In this document: in pieces, positions 37,507 through 45,630 of the stretch
Layout of the letters: each line of letters starts with the position of its first letter
Numbering within the stretch: position 1 is the first letter of the stretch
Assembly: GCA_021820845.1 (NCBI GenBank)
Contig: JAKADC010000004.1
Span: 62,001-126,000 of the forward strand
DNA from: Pseudomonadota bacterium
GTDB lineage: Bacteria; Pseudomonadota; Gammaproteobacteria; Burkholderiales; Thiobacillaceae
Length of the DNA: 64,000 nucleotides
Reading direction: 5' to 3'
The notes under the pieces: model-generated
Database searches by the model: none
The model's input: only the letters and a program-made list of their open reading frames with translations
What the model was told of the DNA's origin: nothing
Made by a program: the position numbers and the translations under genes

Positions 37507-38685
37507 TTATGCCGCGCGCAGACCCGGCCGGGCGGCCGCTTCCGGACGCAGGCTTTGGTAGAGCGCGAGGATGGCGTCGCCCATGCGCGCCTCGCTCCAT
37601 TCGGCGGCGTAGGCCTTCCCCGCCGCGCCGAGCGCGCGGGCCGCCATGCGGTCGGCGAGAAGCGGCGCCGCGACGGCGGCGAAGCCCGCGACGTCGTCCG
37701 GCGCGATCCGGCAACCCTGTCCCTCGCACAGCACGTCCCGCGTGCCCATTTCGGCGAGGGCCACCACCGGCACGCCGAGCGCCATCGCCTCCAGCAGCAC
37801 CAGACCCTGGGTTTCGGTCCTCGAAGCAAAGACGAAGACGTCCGCCGCGCAGTAGCAGGCCGGCAGTTCGGACCTGCGTTCCAGGTAGCCGACGAAGCGC
37901 ACGTTGTCCGCGAGCCCCCGCTTCGCCACCGCGCGTTCGAGCGACGCCAGCGCAGGCCCTTCGCCGGCAATGACGAGCAGCACGTCGGGGAGGCTGCGCC
38001 GCACCGCCGTCGTGACCTGCAGCAGGAAATCCAGGTTCTTCTCGAACGCCACCCGTCCCACGTAGGCCATGACCGGGCGCTCAGGCGGGATGCCATGGCG
38101 GGCGCGAAACGCGGCGCCGTCGCAGGCGGAGAAATCGGCCGTCCGCAGTCCGGTGGGAATGACGTGGACGGGGCTGCTGACGCCGTACGCCAGCAGCGCC
38201 TGTTTCATCGCGGACGACGGCGCGATGACCGCGCTGACGCCGTCGCATTCCTTGCGCGAGATCGTCCGCGCCGCCGCCGCCAGCAGGCTTTTCGGCAGGA
38301 AGGGCAGGTAGTGGTGGAAGTATTCCTCGAACAGCGTGTGGTAGGTCTCGACGCAAGGCAGGCCGTGCCGCCGCGCCCAGCGCACGCCGGCGCGGTGCGC
38401 CAGGAACGGCGTGTGGATGTGGACGAGGTCGAAGTCCGCGGGATCGAGCGCATCGAGCGCGGCGGCGAGCGCGCGCGGGTGCATCAGCCGGTCCTCCGGG
38501 TCGCGCGGGATGGGCCAGCCCCGCACCCGCAACACGTCCGGTTCGGCGGGCGCGGCGGGGTAGTCGGGTGCGACCAGCACACTGGCATGGCCCGCTTCGG
38601 CAAGTACCTGGCGCAGCGTCTGGATCGATGTGGACACGCCGTTGACGCGCGGGAAATACACGTCGGACACCATCAGGATACGCAC
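37507..38685 (-). CDS. Family 4 glycosyltransferase
   Basis: A 392-residue GT-B glycosyltransferase. The N-terminal domain begins ILMVSDVYFPRVNGVSTSI with the GT4 glycine-rich loop, and the C-terminal domain has AYVGRVAFEKNLDFLL and the donor site FASRTETQGLVLLEAMALG (EX7E). It resembles alpha-glycosyltransferases such as MgtA/SqdX that act on membrane lipids. The frame is open to 38748, but GTG 38685 with GGAGAAGGG before it gives the family N-terminus and is preferred. It precedes gluQ on the same strand. Confidence 0.85.
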   Translation of the reverse strand: MRILMVSDVYFPRVNGVSTSIQTLRQVLAEAGHASVLVAPDYPAAPAEPDVLRVRGWPIPRDPEDRLMHPRALAAALDALDPADFDLVHIHTPFLAHRAGVRWARRHGLPCVETYHTLFEEYFHHYLPFLPKSLLAAAARTISRKECDGVSAVIAPSSAMKQALLAYGVSSPVHVIPTGLRTADFSACDGAAFRARHGIPPERPVMAYVGRVAFEKNLDFLLQVTTAVRRSLPDVLLVIAGEGPALASLERAVAKRGLADNVRFVGYLERRSELPACYCAADVFVFASRTETQGLVLLEAMALGVPVVALAEMGTRDVLCEGQGCRIAPDDVAGFAAVAAPLLADRMAARALGAAGKAYAAEWSEARMGDAILALYQSLRPEAAARPGLRAA

Positions 38686-39001
38686 GCGACCCTTCTCCTC
38701 CGGACAAAAGACTCCTTGTATGGCATGCCGGTTACAGCGCGATGACACGGCGTCTTAAGCTTTTCTTAAAATTTCTCGTCCATTAAAGCCATGTGGCACA
38801 CAAGGTTTAGATAACAGCCGCCGGAGAACGCATGACCGCAACGCGGTCGCCCTCACCCGAGTCGACACCGCGCATCCCGAGGAGGAGCGATGCGCGGACC
38901 GGCCGGCTGGGCGGCCGTCGCGCGGGAAGAAGAGCCGGCGTGGGATGGCCCGATCGCTCGACGCCGGCGCGAAACTCACCCGTCCCGGGAAGGAAAGACT
39001 C
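38686..39001. other. Intergenic stretch, AT-richer, divergent promoter region
   Basis: About 316 bp between two divergent genes. The part at 38750-38820 is much richer in A and T than the surroundings (TTAAGCTTTTCTTAAAATTT) and probably contains promoters for both. I see no gene or RNA here. Confidence 0.5.
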
Positions 39002-40024
39002 ATGAAGATTGCCACGTCCGTCTTGTTCAGCCTCATGCTCGTGCCCATGACCGGTTCCGCCGCCGGCTGGGAGCCTCTCCCCTCGAGCGCGCCCGCGCCC
39101 GCCGACAATCCCACCACGCCCGAGAAGGTGGCGCTCGGCAAGATGCTGTACCACGACCCGCGCATTTCGAGCACCGGGAGCGTCGCCTGCGCCTCCTGCC
39201 ACAGCGTGATGGGGGCGGCACCGACAACCGCTCCGTGTCGATGGGCGTGCACGGCAAGACGGGGCGGCGCAACGCGCCGACTGGAACGCGGCGTTCCAGT
39301 CGGCGCAGTTCTGGGACGGCCGTTCCGCGAGCCTGGAAGACCAGGCGAAAGGCCCGGTCACCAACCCGGTCGAAATGGGCATGAAGGACTGGAGCGCCAC
39401 GGTGAAACGGCTGCGGGCGATCCCCGGCTACAAGGCGCCGTTCGCGCGCGTGTTCGGCGACGACGATTCCGTCACCGACGACAACGCCGCCAAGGCCATC
39501 GCCGCCTACGAGCGCACGCTCATCACGCCGGACAGCCCCTACGACCGCTATGTGAAAGGAAACAAGGCGCGCTCAACGCGCAACAGCTGCGCGGCATGCA
39601 GCGCTTCGAGAAGACCGGCTGCACCACCTGCCACTCGGGCCCCGCGTTCAACGGGGTGACCGCGTTCCCGGCGGCCCTGGGCGTGTTCAGGAAGTTCCCG
39701 ACCTTCACCGACAGCGCGTACGTCAAGAAATATGGGCTCGTGGCCGACGAGGGCCGCTACGAGGCGACCAAGCGGCCCGAAGACCGGCACATGTGGCGGG
39801 TGCCGACGCTGCGCAACCTGGGCGAAACCGCGCCCTACTTCCACAATGGCGCGGTCAAGACGCTCGACGAGGCGGTGCGCGTGATGGCGAAGACACAGCT
39901 CAACGAGGACCTCGGCGCCGACGAGGTCCACGACATCGTTGCGTTCCTCGGCGCACTCGACGGCACCTTCCCGAAACAGGCGATGCCGCGCCTGCCGCCC
40001 ACGCCGGGCAACCTGCTCGACTGA
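39002..40024 (+). pseudogene. Dihaem cytochrome c peroxidase (MauG/CcpA family) broken by three frame shifts
   Basis: The ATG at 39002 starts a signal peptide (MKIATSVLFSLMLVPMTGSAA) and a normal CcpA N-terminus up to the first haem site CASCH. Homology then moves to frame 1 (GGGTDNRSVSMGVHGKTG), to frame 3 from 39282 (WNAAFQSAQFWDGR to YVKGNK at 39566), and back to frame 2 with the second haem site CTTCH and an intact C-terminus ending GNLLD. The breaks lie near 39211-39216 (one G short), 39276-39282 (one or four bases short) and 39564-39572 (one G short). Read together they give a full-length peroxidase with both haem sites. Either a recent pseudogene or an error-prone stretch of the assembly. 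Confidence 0.8.
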
Positions 40025-40046
40025 ACGCGCGAGCGCGATTGCCGCG

Positions 40047-40652
40047 CTAGAAATCGACCCCGCGCTGCGCCTTCACGCCGGCGCGGAAGGCGTGCTTCTC
40101 GTCGGCGACGACCGACACCGTGTCGGCCAGTTCGACGAGGGCATCCGGCGCGGCGCGCCCGGTGACGACGACGTGCTGCATCGGCGGGCGATGCGCCAGC
40201 GCGTCGAGGACGACGTCGCCGTCGAGATAGCCGTAGCTCAAGAGATAGGTGAGTTCGTCGAGTACGACCAGTTGATAGGCGGGATCCGCAAGCATGCGCG
40301 CGGCGATCGTCCAGCCGCGCTGCGCGGTGGCGATGTCCCGTTCGCGGTTCTGCGTGTCCCAGGTGAAGCCGTCGCCGGTGACGTGCCATTCGACCCCCGG
40401 CTGGCGGCCGAGGAAGGCTTCCTCGCCGGTATCGGTGCGGCTCTTGATGAACTGCACCACGCCGACCCGCATGCCGTGGCCGAGCGCGCGCGCCACCATG
40501 CCGAACGCCGACGTGCTCTTGCCCTTGCCGTTGCCGGTGACGATGAGGAGCAGTCCACGCTCGTCGGTGGCAGCGGCGATCGCGGCGTCGACGAGCGCCT
40601 TCTTGCGCGCCATTCGCGCGGCGTGACGCGCGTTGCGATCGGGTTCGCTCAT
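40047..40652 (-). CDS. cobO: Corrinoid (cob(I)yrinic acid a,c-diamide) adenosyltransferase
   Basis: A 201-residue CobA/CobO/BtuR-type ATP:corrinoid adenosyltransferase. The P-loop is GNGKGKSTSAFG, followed by VGVVQFIKS, the partner loop GFTWDTQNRERD and VVLDELTYLLSYGYLD. It makes the adenosyl form of the coenzyme, here probably as salvage. The ATG at 40652 with AAGGAGA is preferred to an upstream in-frame ATG. It follows btuB by 18 bp in the same operon and so should share the cobalamin riboswitch. Confidence 0.94.
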   Translation of the reverse strand: MSEPDRNARHAARMARKKALVDAAIAAATDERGLLLIVTGNGKGKSTSAFGMVARALGHGMRVGVVQFIKSRTDTGEEAFLGRQPGVEWHVTGDGFTWDTQNRERDIATAQRGWTIAARMLADPAYQLVVLDELTYLLSYGYLDGDVVLDALAHRPPMQHVVVTGRAAPDALVELADTVSVVADEKHAFRAGVKAQRGVDF

Positions 40653-40670
40653 CGGCTCTCCTTGTTGCAC

Positions 40671-42527
40671 TTACCGCGGATGATATTGCAGCGCGACCAG
40701 GCCGTTGACCCCGGGCGTGTTGTAGGCGGGCACCAGCTGGAAGCTCGTGTCGTAGCCTGCCACCAGCTGGTAATCCGCGTCCAGCACGTTGTTGACCCGC
40801 ATCAGCACGTCCCAGTCGGGATTGATGCGGTACTGCGCCCGCACGTCCAGTCTCGCGTAGCCGGGCAGGCTGACCGTGTTGGCGGAGTCGGCAAAGCGGG
40901 GCCCCGACGCCACCAGGGTGGCGCCCAGGGTCCAGCGGTCGAGCGCTTTCGATACGTCCAGCGAGCCGTGGCGGCGCGCGCGGTAGCTCAACAGATGCCC
41001 GGTCGCATCGTCCGTCGCCTGCAGCCAGTCCATGCTCGCGCGGATGCGCAGGCCGGCGAGCTCGGTCCCGCCCGCGAGCGTGATGCCTTCGAGCGTCGCC
41101 CGGTCGACGTTGGCCATCGTGGAGACCGGGAAAGCCGGAACGTAGACGATCAGGTCGCTGACCCGGTTGCGATAGGCGGTGACGCTCGCCCGGTTCAATC
41201 CCTGCTGATAGCGCAGGCTCATTTCGAGATTGCGGCCCTGCTCCGGCTTCAGGTCCGGATTGCCCTGGAAGCCGTACTGGTTCGGCCAGTACATGTCATT
41301 GAACGTCGGCGCCTTGAACGAGGTTGCGTAACTGGCGCTCGCCCGCCAGGCTGCATTCAAGGCATACGCGTAACCCGCCATGCCGGTGGTGTGCCCGCCG
41401 AAATCGCTGTAATCGTCGTGGCGCAGCGAGGCCTGCAGCGTATGCGGGCCCCACTGCCCGAGATAGCCCACCTGCCCGGCATCGATGGTGCGGCTCGTCT
41501 CCGTGAAGGCGGTCGTGGCGCTCACGCGCTGGTCGTTGTGCTCCAGGCTGGCGGTGAGGTTGCCAATGTCCAGCGCGAAATCGTTTTGCCACAGGTACTG
41601 CGCCTGGTCGGTATCGAAGCGCGAGGTCGGGATCCCCAGGCTGAAGTTTTCCGTATGGTTCTGCCCCAGGCCGGCACGCAGCTGGCTGGTCCAGATGTCG
41701 GAGACGCGCGATTTCCAGTATGCCGCGAGGTCGTTGACCTGATTGTGGGCGACATCCTTCGCCGTGCCATCGTCGAAGTCCACGTTGTCGCGATTGCCCA
41801 TGGCGGTGAGGCCGACATGGTTGCGGCCGTCGATGGCGTGATCGACATTCAGATGTGCGCTGCGCCTGATGTCGCCGTCCTTGTCGGGGTTGTAGCCGTA
41901 GATGCCCGGGCGCGCCGCGGAGAAACCACCCCGCGTGCGGCTATAGCCCGCGCCCAGGTTGAAGCGCGTGTCGCCGGACTCGCCGCCGTAGCTCGCTTGC
42001 CCCTGCACGAGCCCGTAGCTGCCGGCCCCGACCGTGGCCGAGGGCTTCGGCGCGCCGCGACCCTGCTTGGTGAAGATCTGGATCACGCCGGCGATCGCAT
42101 CGGCCCCGTAGAGGCTCGACGCGGGACCGCGCAGGATTTCGATGCGCTCGACCTGGTCCAGCGAGATGTTCTCGAGCGGCGTCGTGCCCGTTGTTGCCGA
42201 TCCTACTCGCAGGCCGTCGACCAGCACCAGCGTATGGCCGCCGTTGCCGCCGCGAATGAATACCGAAGCCTGGCTGCCCGGCCCCCCGGACTGTTTGAGT
42301 TCGACGCCGGGCTGCGCCTGCAGCAGTTCCACGAGCGTGGTCTGGCCGGCGGCAGCGATATCTTTCGCCGTGATGACGCTGATATCGCTGATGACGGCGC
42401 TGGCTTTTTCGGGCGAGCGTGTCGGCGTTACGACGATCGTGTCCGCGGTATATTCCGGCAGGGTTTCCGCGTGCGCGAGCGCGGTGAAAGCGACGCCAAG
42501 AGCGAGCGCGAGGGAGGTTTGACGCAT
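40671..42527 (-). CDS. btuB: TonB-dependent vitamin B12 receptor
   Basis: A 618-residue outer-membrane receptor: signal peptide (MRQTSLALALGVAFTALAHA), TonB box DTIVVTPTRS, plug with VFIRGGNGGHTLVLVDGLRV and ILRGPASSLYGADAIAGVI, then a barrel ending VALQYHPR. BtuB assignment rests on the family pattern together with the cobalamin riboswitch upstream and cobO downstream. Confidence 0.93.
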   Translation of the reverse strand: MRQTSLALALGVAFTALAHAETLPEYTADTIVVTPTRSPEKASAVISDISVITAKDIAAAGQTTLVELLQAQPGVELKQSGGPGSQASVFIRGGNGGHTLVLVDGLRVGSATTGTTPLENISLDQVERIEILRGPASSLYGADAIAGVIQIFTKQGRGAPKPSATVGAGSYGLVQGQASYGGESGDTRFNLGAGYSRTRGGFSAARPGIYGYNPDKDGDIRRSAHLNVDHAIDGRNHVGLTAMGNRDNVDFDDGTAKDVAHNQVNDLAAYWKSRVSDIWTSQLRAGLGQNHTENFSLGIPTSRFDTDQAQYLWQNDFALDIGNLTASLEHNDQRVSATTAFTETSRTIDAGQVGYLGQWGPHTLQASLRHDDYSDFGGHTTGMAGYAYALNAAWRASASYATSFKAPTFNDMYWPNQYGFQGNPDLKPEQGRNLEMSLRYQQGLNRASVTAYRNRVSDLIVYVPAFPVSTMANVDRATLEGITLAGGTELAGLRIRASMDWLQATDDATGHLLSYRARRHGSLDVSKALDRWTLGATLVASGPRFADSANTVSLPGYARLDVRAQYRINPDWDVLMRVNNVLDADYQLVAGYDTSFQLVPAYNTPGVNGLVALQYHPR

Positions 42528-42545
42528 GATGAATTTCCGGTTGGG

Positions 42546-42567
42546 GCGCCTGCTTCCCCGCAGGCGC
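42546..42567 (-). promoter_or_regulatory. Perfect hairpin between the cobalamin aptamer and btuB
   Basis: GCGCCTGC and GCAGGCGC form an 8-bp stem with a 6-nt loop. It is 18 bp from the btuB start codon and just before the purine-rich CCGGAA. With no T-run it is not a classical terminator; it is placed to hide or expose the ribosome-binding site and is the likely expression platform. Confidence 0.55.
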
Positions 42568-42599
42568 GTTGCACATCCGCTGCGCGATCTTCGTCGCGT

Positions 42600-42781
42600 C
42601 AGGGCTCAGGCCGGTATCCGGGCTCGCGCCTGAAGCTCATCGCCTTCCCGGGCGAGCCCAGTGGCGTGGGTGATGAACCGTTTAGCGCTTACCGTTGCGG
42701 GGGCAGCACAGGCGTGGCGGTTTGCGGCCGCGCACCTGTTTCCCGTTTAACCGAAGCGGCGGAAAGCCGCGCCGGCACCTG
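42600..42781 (-). ncRNA. Cobalamin riboswitch
   Basis: On the minus strand the aptamer is complete and in order: AGGTGCC, GGTTAAACGGGAA, CAGGTGCG, GCTGCCCCCGCAACGGTAAG, GCCACTG, GGGAAGGCGATG and the 3' B12 box GAGCCCGGATACCGGCC. A -10-like TATAAT lies at 42791-42796, placing the transcript start next to the aptamer. It should repress btuB-cobO when adenosylcobalamin is plentiful. Ends are approximate. Confidence 0.95.
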
Positions 42782-42814
42782 AAGGCGCGCATTATATCCC
42801 CTGGCCGTGGATAA

Positions 42815-42843
42815 TTGACCGCCCGCACGCCGCCACCTATAGT
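42815..42843 (+). promoter_or_regulatory. Sigma70-type promoter giving a leaderless zapB-like transcript
   Basis: TTGACC at 42815-42820, a 17-bp spacer and TATAGT at 42838-42843. Only 6 bp separate the -10 from the ATG at 42850, so transcription should start at or within a base or two of the start codon. It lies back to back with the -10 of the btuB riboswitch transcript. Confidence 0.7.
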
Positions 42844-42849
42844 CCCGCC

Positions 42850-43047
42850 ATGCACGCCGAACTCGATACCCTCGAAGCCAAGATCCGCCAGGTGGCCGAG
42901 CTGTGCCACACGCTGCGGCGGGAAAACATCGCCCTGCGCCAGCAATTGCTGGCCTCGCAGCAGGACAACAAGCAACTGGCGACCCGGCTCGATGCCGCCA
43001 AGGCGCGCCTGCACGCGCTGCTCGACACCCTGCCGGAGGACGTGTGA
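42850..43047 (+). CDS. ZapB-like small coiled-coil protein
   Basis: A 65-residue protein that is almost one continuous coiled coil (heptads from LDTLEAKIRQVAELCH to RLHALLDTL). It matches the short ZapB-like family found directly upstream of zapA in beta- and gammaproteobacteria. Its stop overlaps the zapA ATG (TGATG), so it probably works with ZapA at the division ring. No ribosome-binding site is present, in line with the leaderless promoter. Confidence 0.82.
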   Translation: MHAELDTLEAKIRQVAELCHTLRRENIALRQQLLASQQDNKQLATRLDAAKARLHALLDTLPEDV

Positions 43048-43349
43048 TGGCGGGCCCCCGTTCGATCGAAATCAATATCCTGGGCCGCGCCTACAAGGTG
43101 GCGTGTTCGCGCGAGGAGGAATCGGCGCTGATCGCCGCAGCCGACTATCTCGATGAAAAAATGCGCGAGATCCGCGACAGCAGCAAGGTCATCGGCGCGG
43201 AGCGCATCGCCATCATGGCGGGACTCAACCTCGCGCACGACCTGCTCAACCAGGGCGGCGGCAGCCTGCTCGGCGAGGCGCGCGCGCGGCTCAGCCATTG
43301 CAACACCCTGCTCGACTCGGTGCTGGAAGATCAGGACAAACTCTTCTAA
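43047..43349 (+). CDS. zapA: Cell division protein ZapA
   Basis: A 100-residue FtsZ-associated protein. The N-terminal domain contains EINILGRAYKVACSREEE and DYLDEKMREIRDSSKVIGAERIAIMAGLNLAHDLL (shown here in two parts of one helix), followed by a C-terminal coiled coil. It bundles FtsZ filaments. It is coupled to the zapB-like gene and followed by 6S RNA, an order conserved in many proteobacteria. Confidence 0.93.
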   Translation: MAGPRSIEINILGRAYKVACSREEESALIAAADYLDEKMREIRDSSKVIGAERIAIMAGLNLAHDLLNQGGGSLLGEARARLSHCNTLLDSVLEDQDKLF

Positions 43350-43358
43350 ACTTGACTC

Positions 43359-43542
43359 CGCTCCCTGCGGTGTTCGAGGCCGGTTGCAATTTCTCTGAAC
43401 CAATGCATACGTGCAAGGCTGCGGTCTATTCCGGTGCGGGCGTGCGCGTGACACGCCTCATGCGCCCAAAGCACCTTTGACTGCGGCCGTCTTGAACCCA
43501 GGTTCAAGAGTCCGCAGCCGGTCACGGCACAGGCGGGGAGCC
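43359..43542 (+). ncRNA. ssrS: 6S RNA
   Basis: The segment between zapA and fau carries the 6S landmarks: the 5' closing-stem half CTCCCTGCGGTGTTCG, a central unpaired region, and the 3' part CTTGAACCCAGGTTCAAGAG followed by GCAGCCGGTCACGGC and AGGCGGGGAG, which closes the stem. The position next to the 5-formyltetrahydrofolate cyclo-ligase gene is the classical one. It binds sigma70 RNA polymerase in stationary phase. Ends are estimated from the pairing. Confidence 0.88.
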
Positions 43543-43553
43543 CCCTTTTCTTG

Positions 43554-44168
43554 ATGGACAAATACACCCTCAGGCGCCAACTCAAGGCCGCGCGCAACGC
43601 ACACAAGCCGGCTGCGCGCCGCCAGGCCGCGCGTGCGGCCCTTCGCCTGGCGCTGCGTCACGGCCTGCTGCTGCGCTCGCAGCGCATCGGTTTTTATCTT
43701 GCGCAGGGCGGCGAGTTCGACGTTCATCCCCTGCTCGACCAGGCGCTGGCGATGCAGCGCGCCTGCTACCTGCCGGTGCTGCCGCGCCGGGGTCGGGTGA
43801 TGCGCTTCGGACGCATGGACAGCACGACGCGCATGAAGGCGAACCGCTACGGCATTCCCGAGCCGCTGGACGCGAAGCCGCTGCGCGCGCGCCAGCTCGA
43901 CCTGCTGCTGATGCCGCTCGTGGGCTTCGACAAACACGGCTACCGGCTGGGGATGGGGGGCGGCTACTACGATGCGACGCTGGCGTTCATGCGGCATCGG
44001 CGGCTGTGGCGCAAGCCGCTGCTCGTCGGCATCGCCTACGAATGTCAGCGAGTGGACGCCCTGCCACACGACCCCTGGGACATGCCGCTCGACGCGGTGC
44101 TGACCGAGCGCGGGCTGCACCGTTTCAAGTCGAATCCGCTCGGCCGCGCCCTTCACTCGCCGAGATAG
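43554..44168 (+). CDS. fau: 5-formyltetrahydrofolate cyclo-ligase
   Basis: A 204-residue enzyme (ygfA/fau) that converts 5-formyl-THF to methenyl-THF with ATP. The basic N-terminus KYTLRRQLKAARNAHKPAAR, IGFYLAQGGEFDVHPL and the C-terminal LVGFDKHGYRLGMGGGYYDATL are family signatures. ATG 43554 is preferred to the TTG directly before it. Its end overlaps the convergent livF gene by 16 bp. Confidence 0.93.
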   Translation: MDKYTLRRQLKAARNAHKPAARRQAARAALRLALRHGLLLRSQRIGFYLAQGGEFDVHPLLDQALAMQRACYLPVLPRRGRVMRFGRMDSTTRMKANRYGIPEPLDAKPLRARQLDLLLMPLVGFDKHGYRLGMGGGYYDATLAFMRHRRLWRKPLLVGIAYECQRVDALPHDPWDMPLDAVLTERGLHRFKSNPLGRALHSPR

Positions 44169-44866
44169 GCCTGGCGCACCGCCGGGTCGGCCGCGAGGTC
44201 CGCCGCGGCGCCGCTGGCAGCGACGACGCCGTTTTCCAGCACGTACCCGCGGGAACAGGTTTTCAGCGCGAGGTGCGCGTTCTGCTCGATCAGCAGCACG
44301 GCAACCCCGTCCGCCGCGATCTTGCGGATGATATCGAACACCGCCTGCACCATCAGCGGCGCCAGTCCCATGCTCGGCTCGTCCAGCAGAAGCAGGCGCG
44401 GCCGCGCCATCATGGCACGGCCCAATGCCAGCATCTGCTGCTCGCCGCCCGACAGCAGGCCGGCAAGCTGCGCGCGGCGCTCGGTCAGACGCGGCAGCAG
44501 CGCGTAGACCTGATCGAGGTCGCGCGCGATCGCCGCGCGATCGTTCCGCGCGTAGGCGCCCATCATCAGGTTCTCCGCCACCGACATCCGCGGGAACATG
44601 CCGCGGCCCTCCGGCACCAGGGCGAGCCCGCGCCGCGCGATCTCGTGCGGCGGCAGCCGGGCGATGGGCTGGCCGTCGAAATGCACGCTGCCGCTTCGCG
44701 GCGCGAGGAGGCCGCTCAGCGCCTTGAGCGTGGTCGTCTTGCCGGCGCCGTTGGCGCCGATGAGACAGACCATTTCCCCCGACGCCACCGTCAGGTTCAA
44801 TTCGCGCACCGCCTGGATGCCGCCGTACGCAACCGACAACTGGTTGACCGCAAGCAAGGCGCTCAC
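44153..44866 (-). CDS. livF: Branched-chain amino acid ABC transporter ATP-binding protein LivF
   Basis: A 237-residue ABC ATPase: Walker A GANGAGKTTTLKAL, signature LLSGGEQQMLALGRA, Walker B LLLLDEPSMGL, H-loop LLIEQNAHLA. LivF-specific PEGRGMFPRMSVAENL is present. The start is GTG at 44866, overlapping the livG stop. Last gene of livKHMGF. Confidence 0.94.
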   Translation of the reverse strand: MSALLAVNQLSVAYGGIQAVRELNLTVASGEMVCLIGANGAGKTTTLKALSGLLAPRSGSVHFDGQPIARLPPHEIARRGLALVPEGRGMFPRMSVAENLMMGAYARNDRAAIARDLDQVYALLPRLTERRAQLAGLLSGGEQQMLALGRAMMARPRLLLLDEPSMGLAPLMVQAVFDIIRKIAADGVAVLLIEQNAHLALKTCSRGYVLENGVVAASGAAADLAADPAVRQAYLGE

Positions 44867-45630
44867 AAGGCCTCATCCCCGAGATAGGCGGCGACGACTT
44901 TCGGGTCGCGGCTGACGACGTCGGGCGTGCCTTCGGCGATCTTGACGCCGTAATCGAGCACCGCCAGCCGGCTGCACAGTCCCATCACCAGCTTCACGTC
45001 GTGCTCGATCAGGAGCAGCGTCAGCCCGTCGGCCTGAAGCTGCAGCAGCAGGTCGCGCAGCGCGGACCGCTCGGCCTTGTTCATGCCGGCGGCGGGCTCG
45101 TCGAGCGCCAGCAGCGTCGGCTCGCTTGCGAGCGCACGCGCGATTTCGAGCCGGCGCTGGTCGCCGTAGGGCAGATTTTTTGCAAGACGCTGGGCATGCT
45201 GCGCGATGCCCACGCGCTCGAGCAGCGCATGGGCACGTGCGCGCGAATCAGCCTCTTCGCTGCGCGTGGCGGGCAGGCGCAGCACCGCACCGAGGACGCC
45301 GCTCCTCGTGCGCGCATGGCGCCCGACCAGCACGTTTTCAAGCGCGGTCATTTCGGCAAACAGGCGGATGTTCTGGAAGGTGCGCGCGAGCCCCGCCTTC
45401 AGCACCTCGTGCGGCTTGCGGCCGTCGAGGCGGACGCCCTCGAGCCGGATTTCGCCGCGATCGACCGTGTACAGCCCGGTGAGCGCGTTGAACAGCGTCG
45501 TCTTGCCCGCGCCGTTGGGGCCGATCAGGCCGAAGATCTCGCCCGCGTTCACCTGCAGCGAAACGTCGGAGAGCGCCTGCAGGCCGCCAAACGTCTTGCT
45601 CACGCCGGAAACGGTCAGCAGCGCACTCAT
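44863..45630 (-). CDS. livG: Branched-chain amino acid ABC transporter ATP-binding protein LivG
   Basis: A 255-residue ABC ATPase: Walker A GPNGAGKTTLFNAL, LivG-type LARTFQNIRLFAEMTALENV, signature YGDQRRLEIARAL, Walker B LLALDEPAAGMN and LLIEHDVKLVM. ATG 45630 overlaps the livM stop; the open frame upstream is not needed for the domain. Confidence 0.94.
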   Translation of the reverse strand: MSALLTVSGVSKTFGGLQALSDVSLQVNAGEIFGLIGPNGAGKTTLFNALTGLYTVDRGEIRLEGVRLDGRKPHEVLKAGLARTFQNIRLFAEMTALENVLVGRHARTRSGVLGAVLRLPATRSEEADSRARAHALLERVGIAQHAQRLAKNLPYGDQRRLEIARALASEPTLLALDEPAAGMNKAERSALRDLLLQLQADGLTLLLIEHDVKLVMGLCSRLAVLDYGVKIAEGTPDVVSRDPKVVAAYLGDEAL

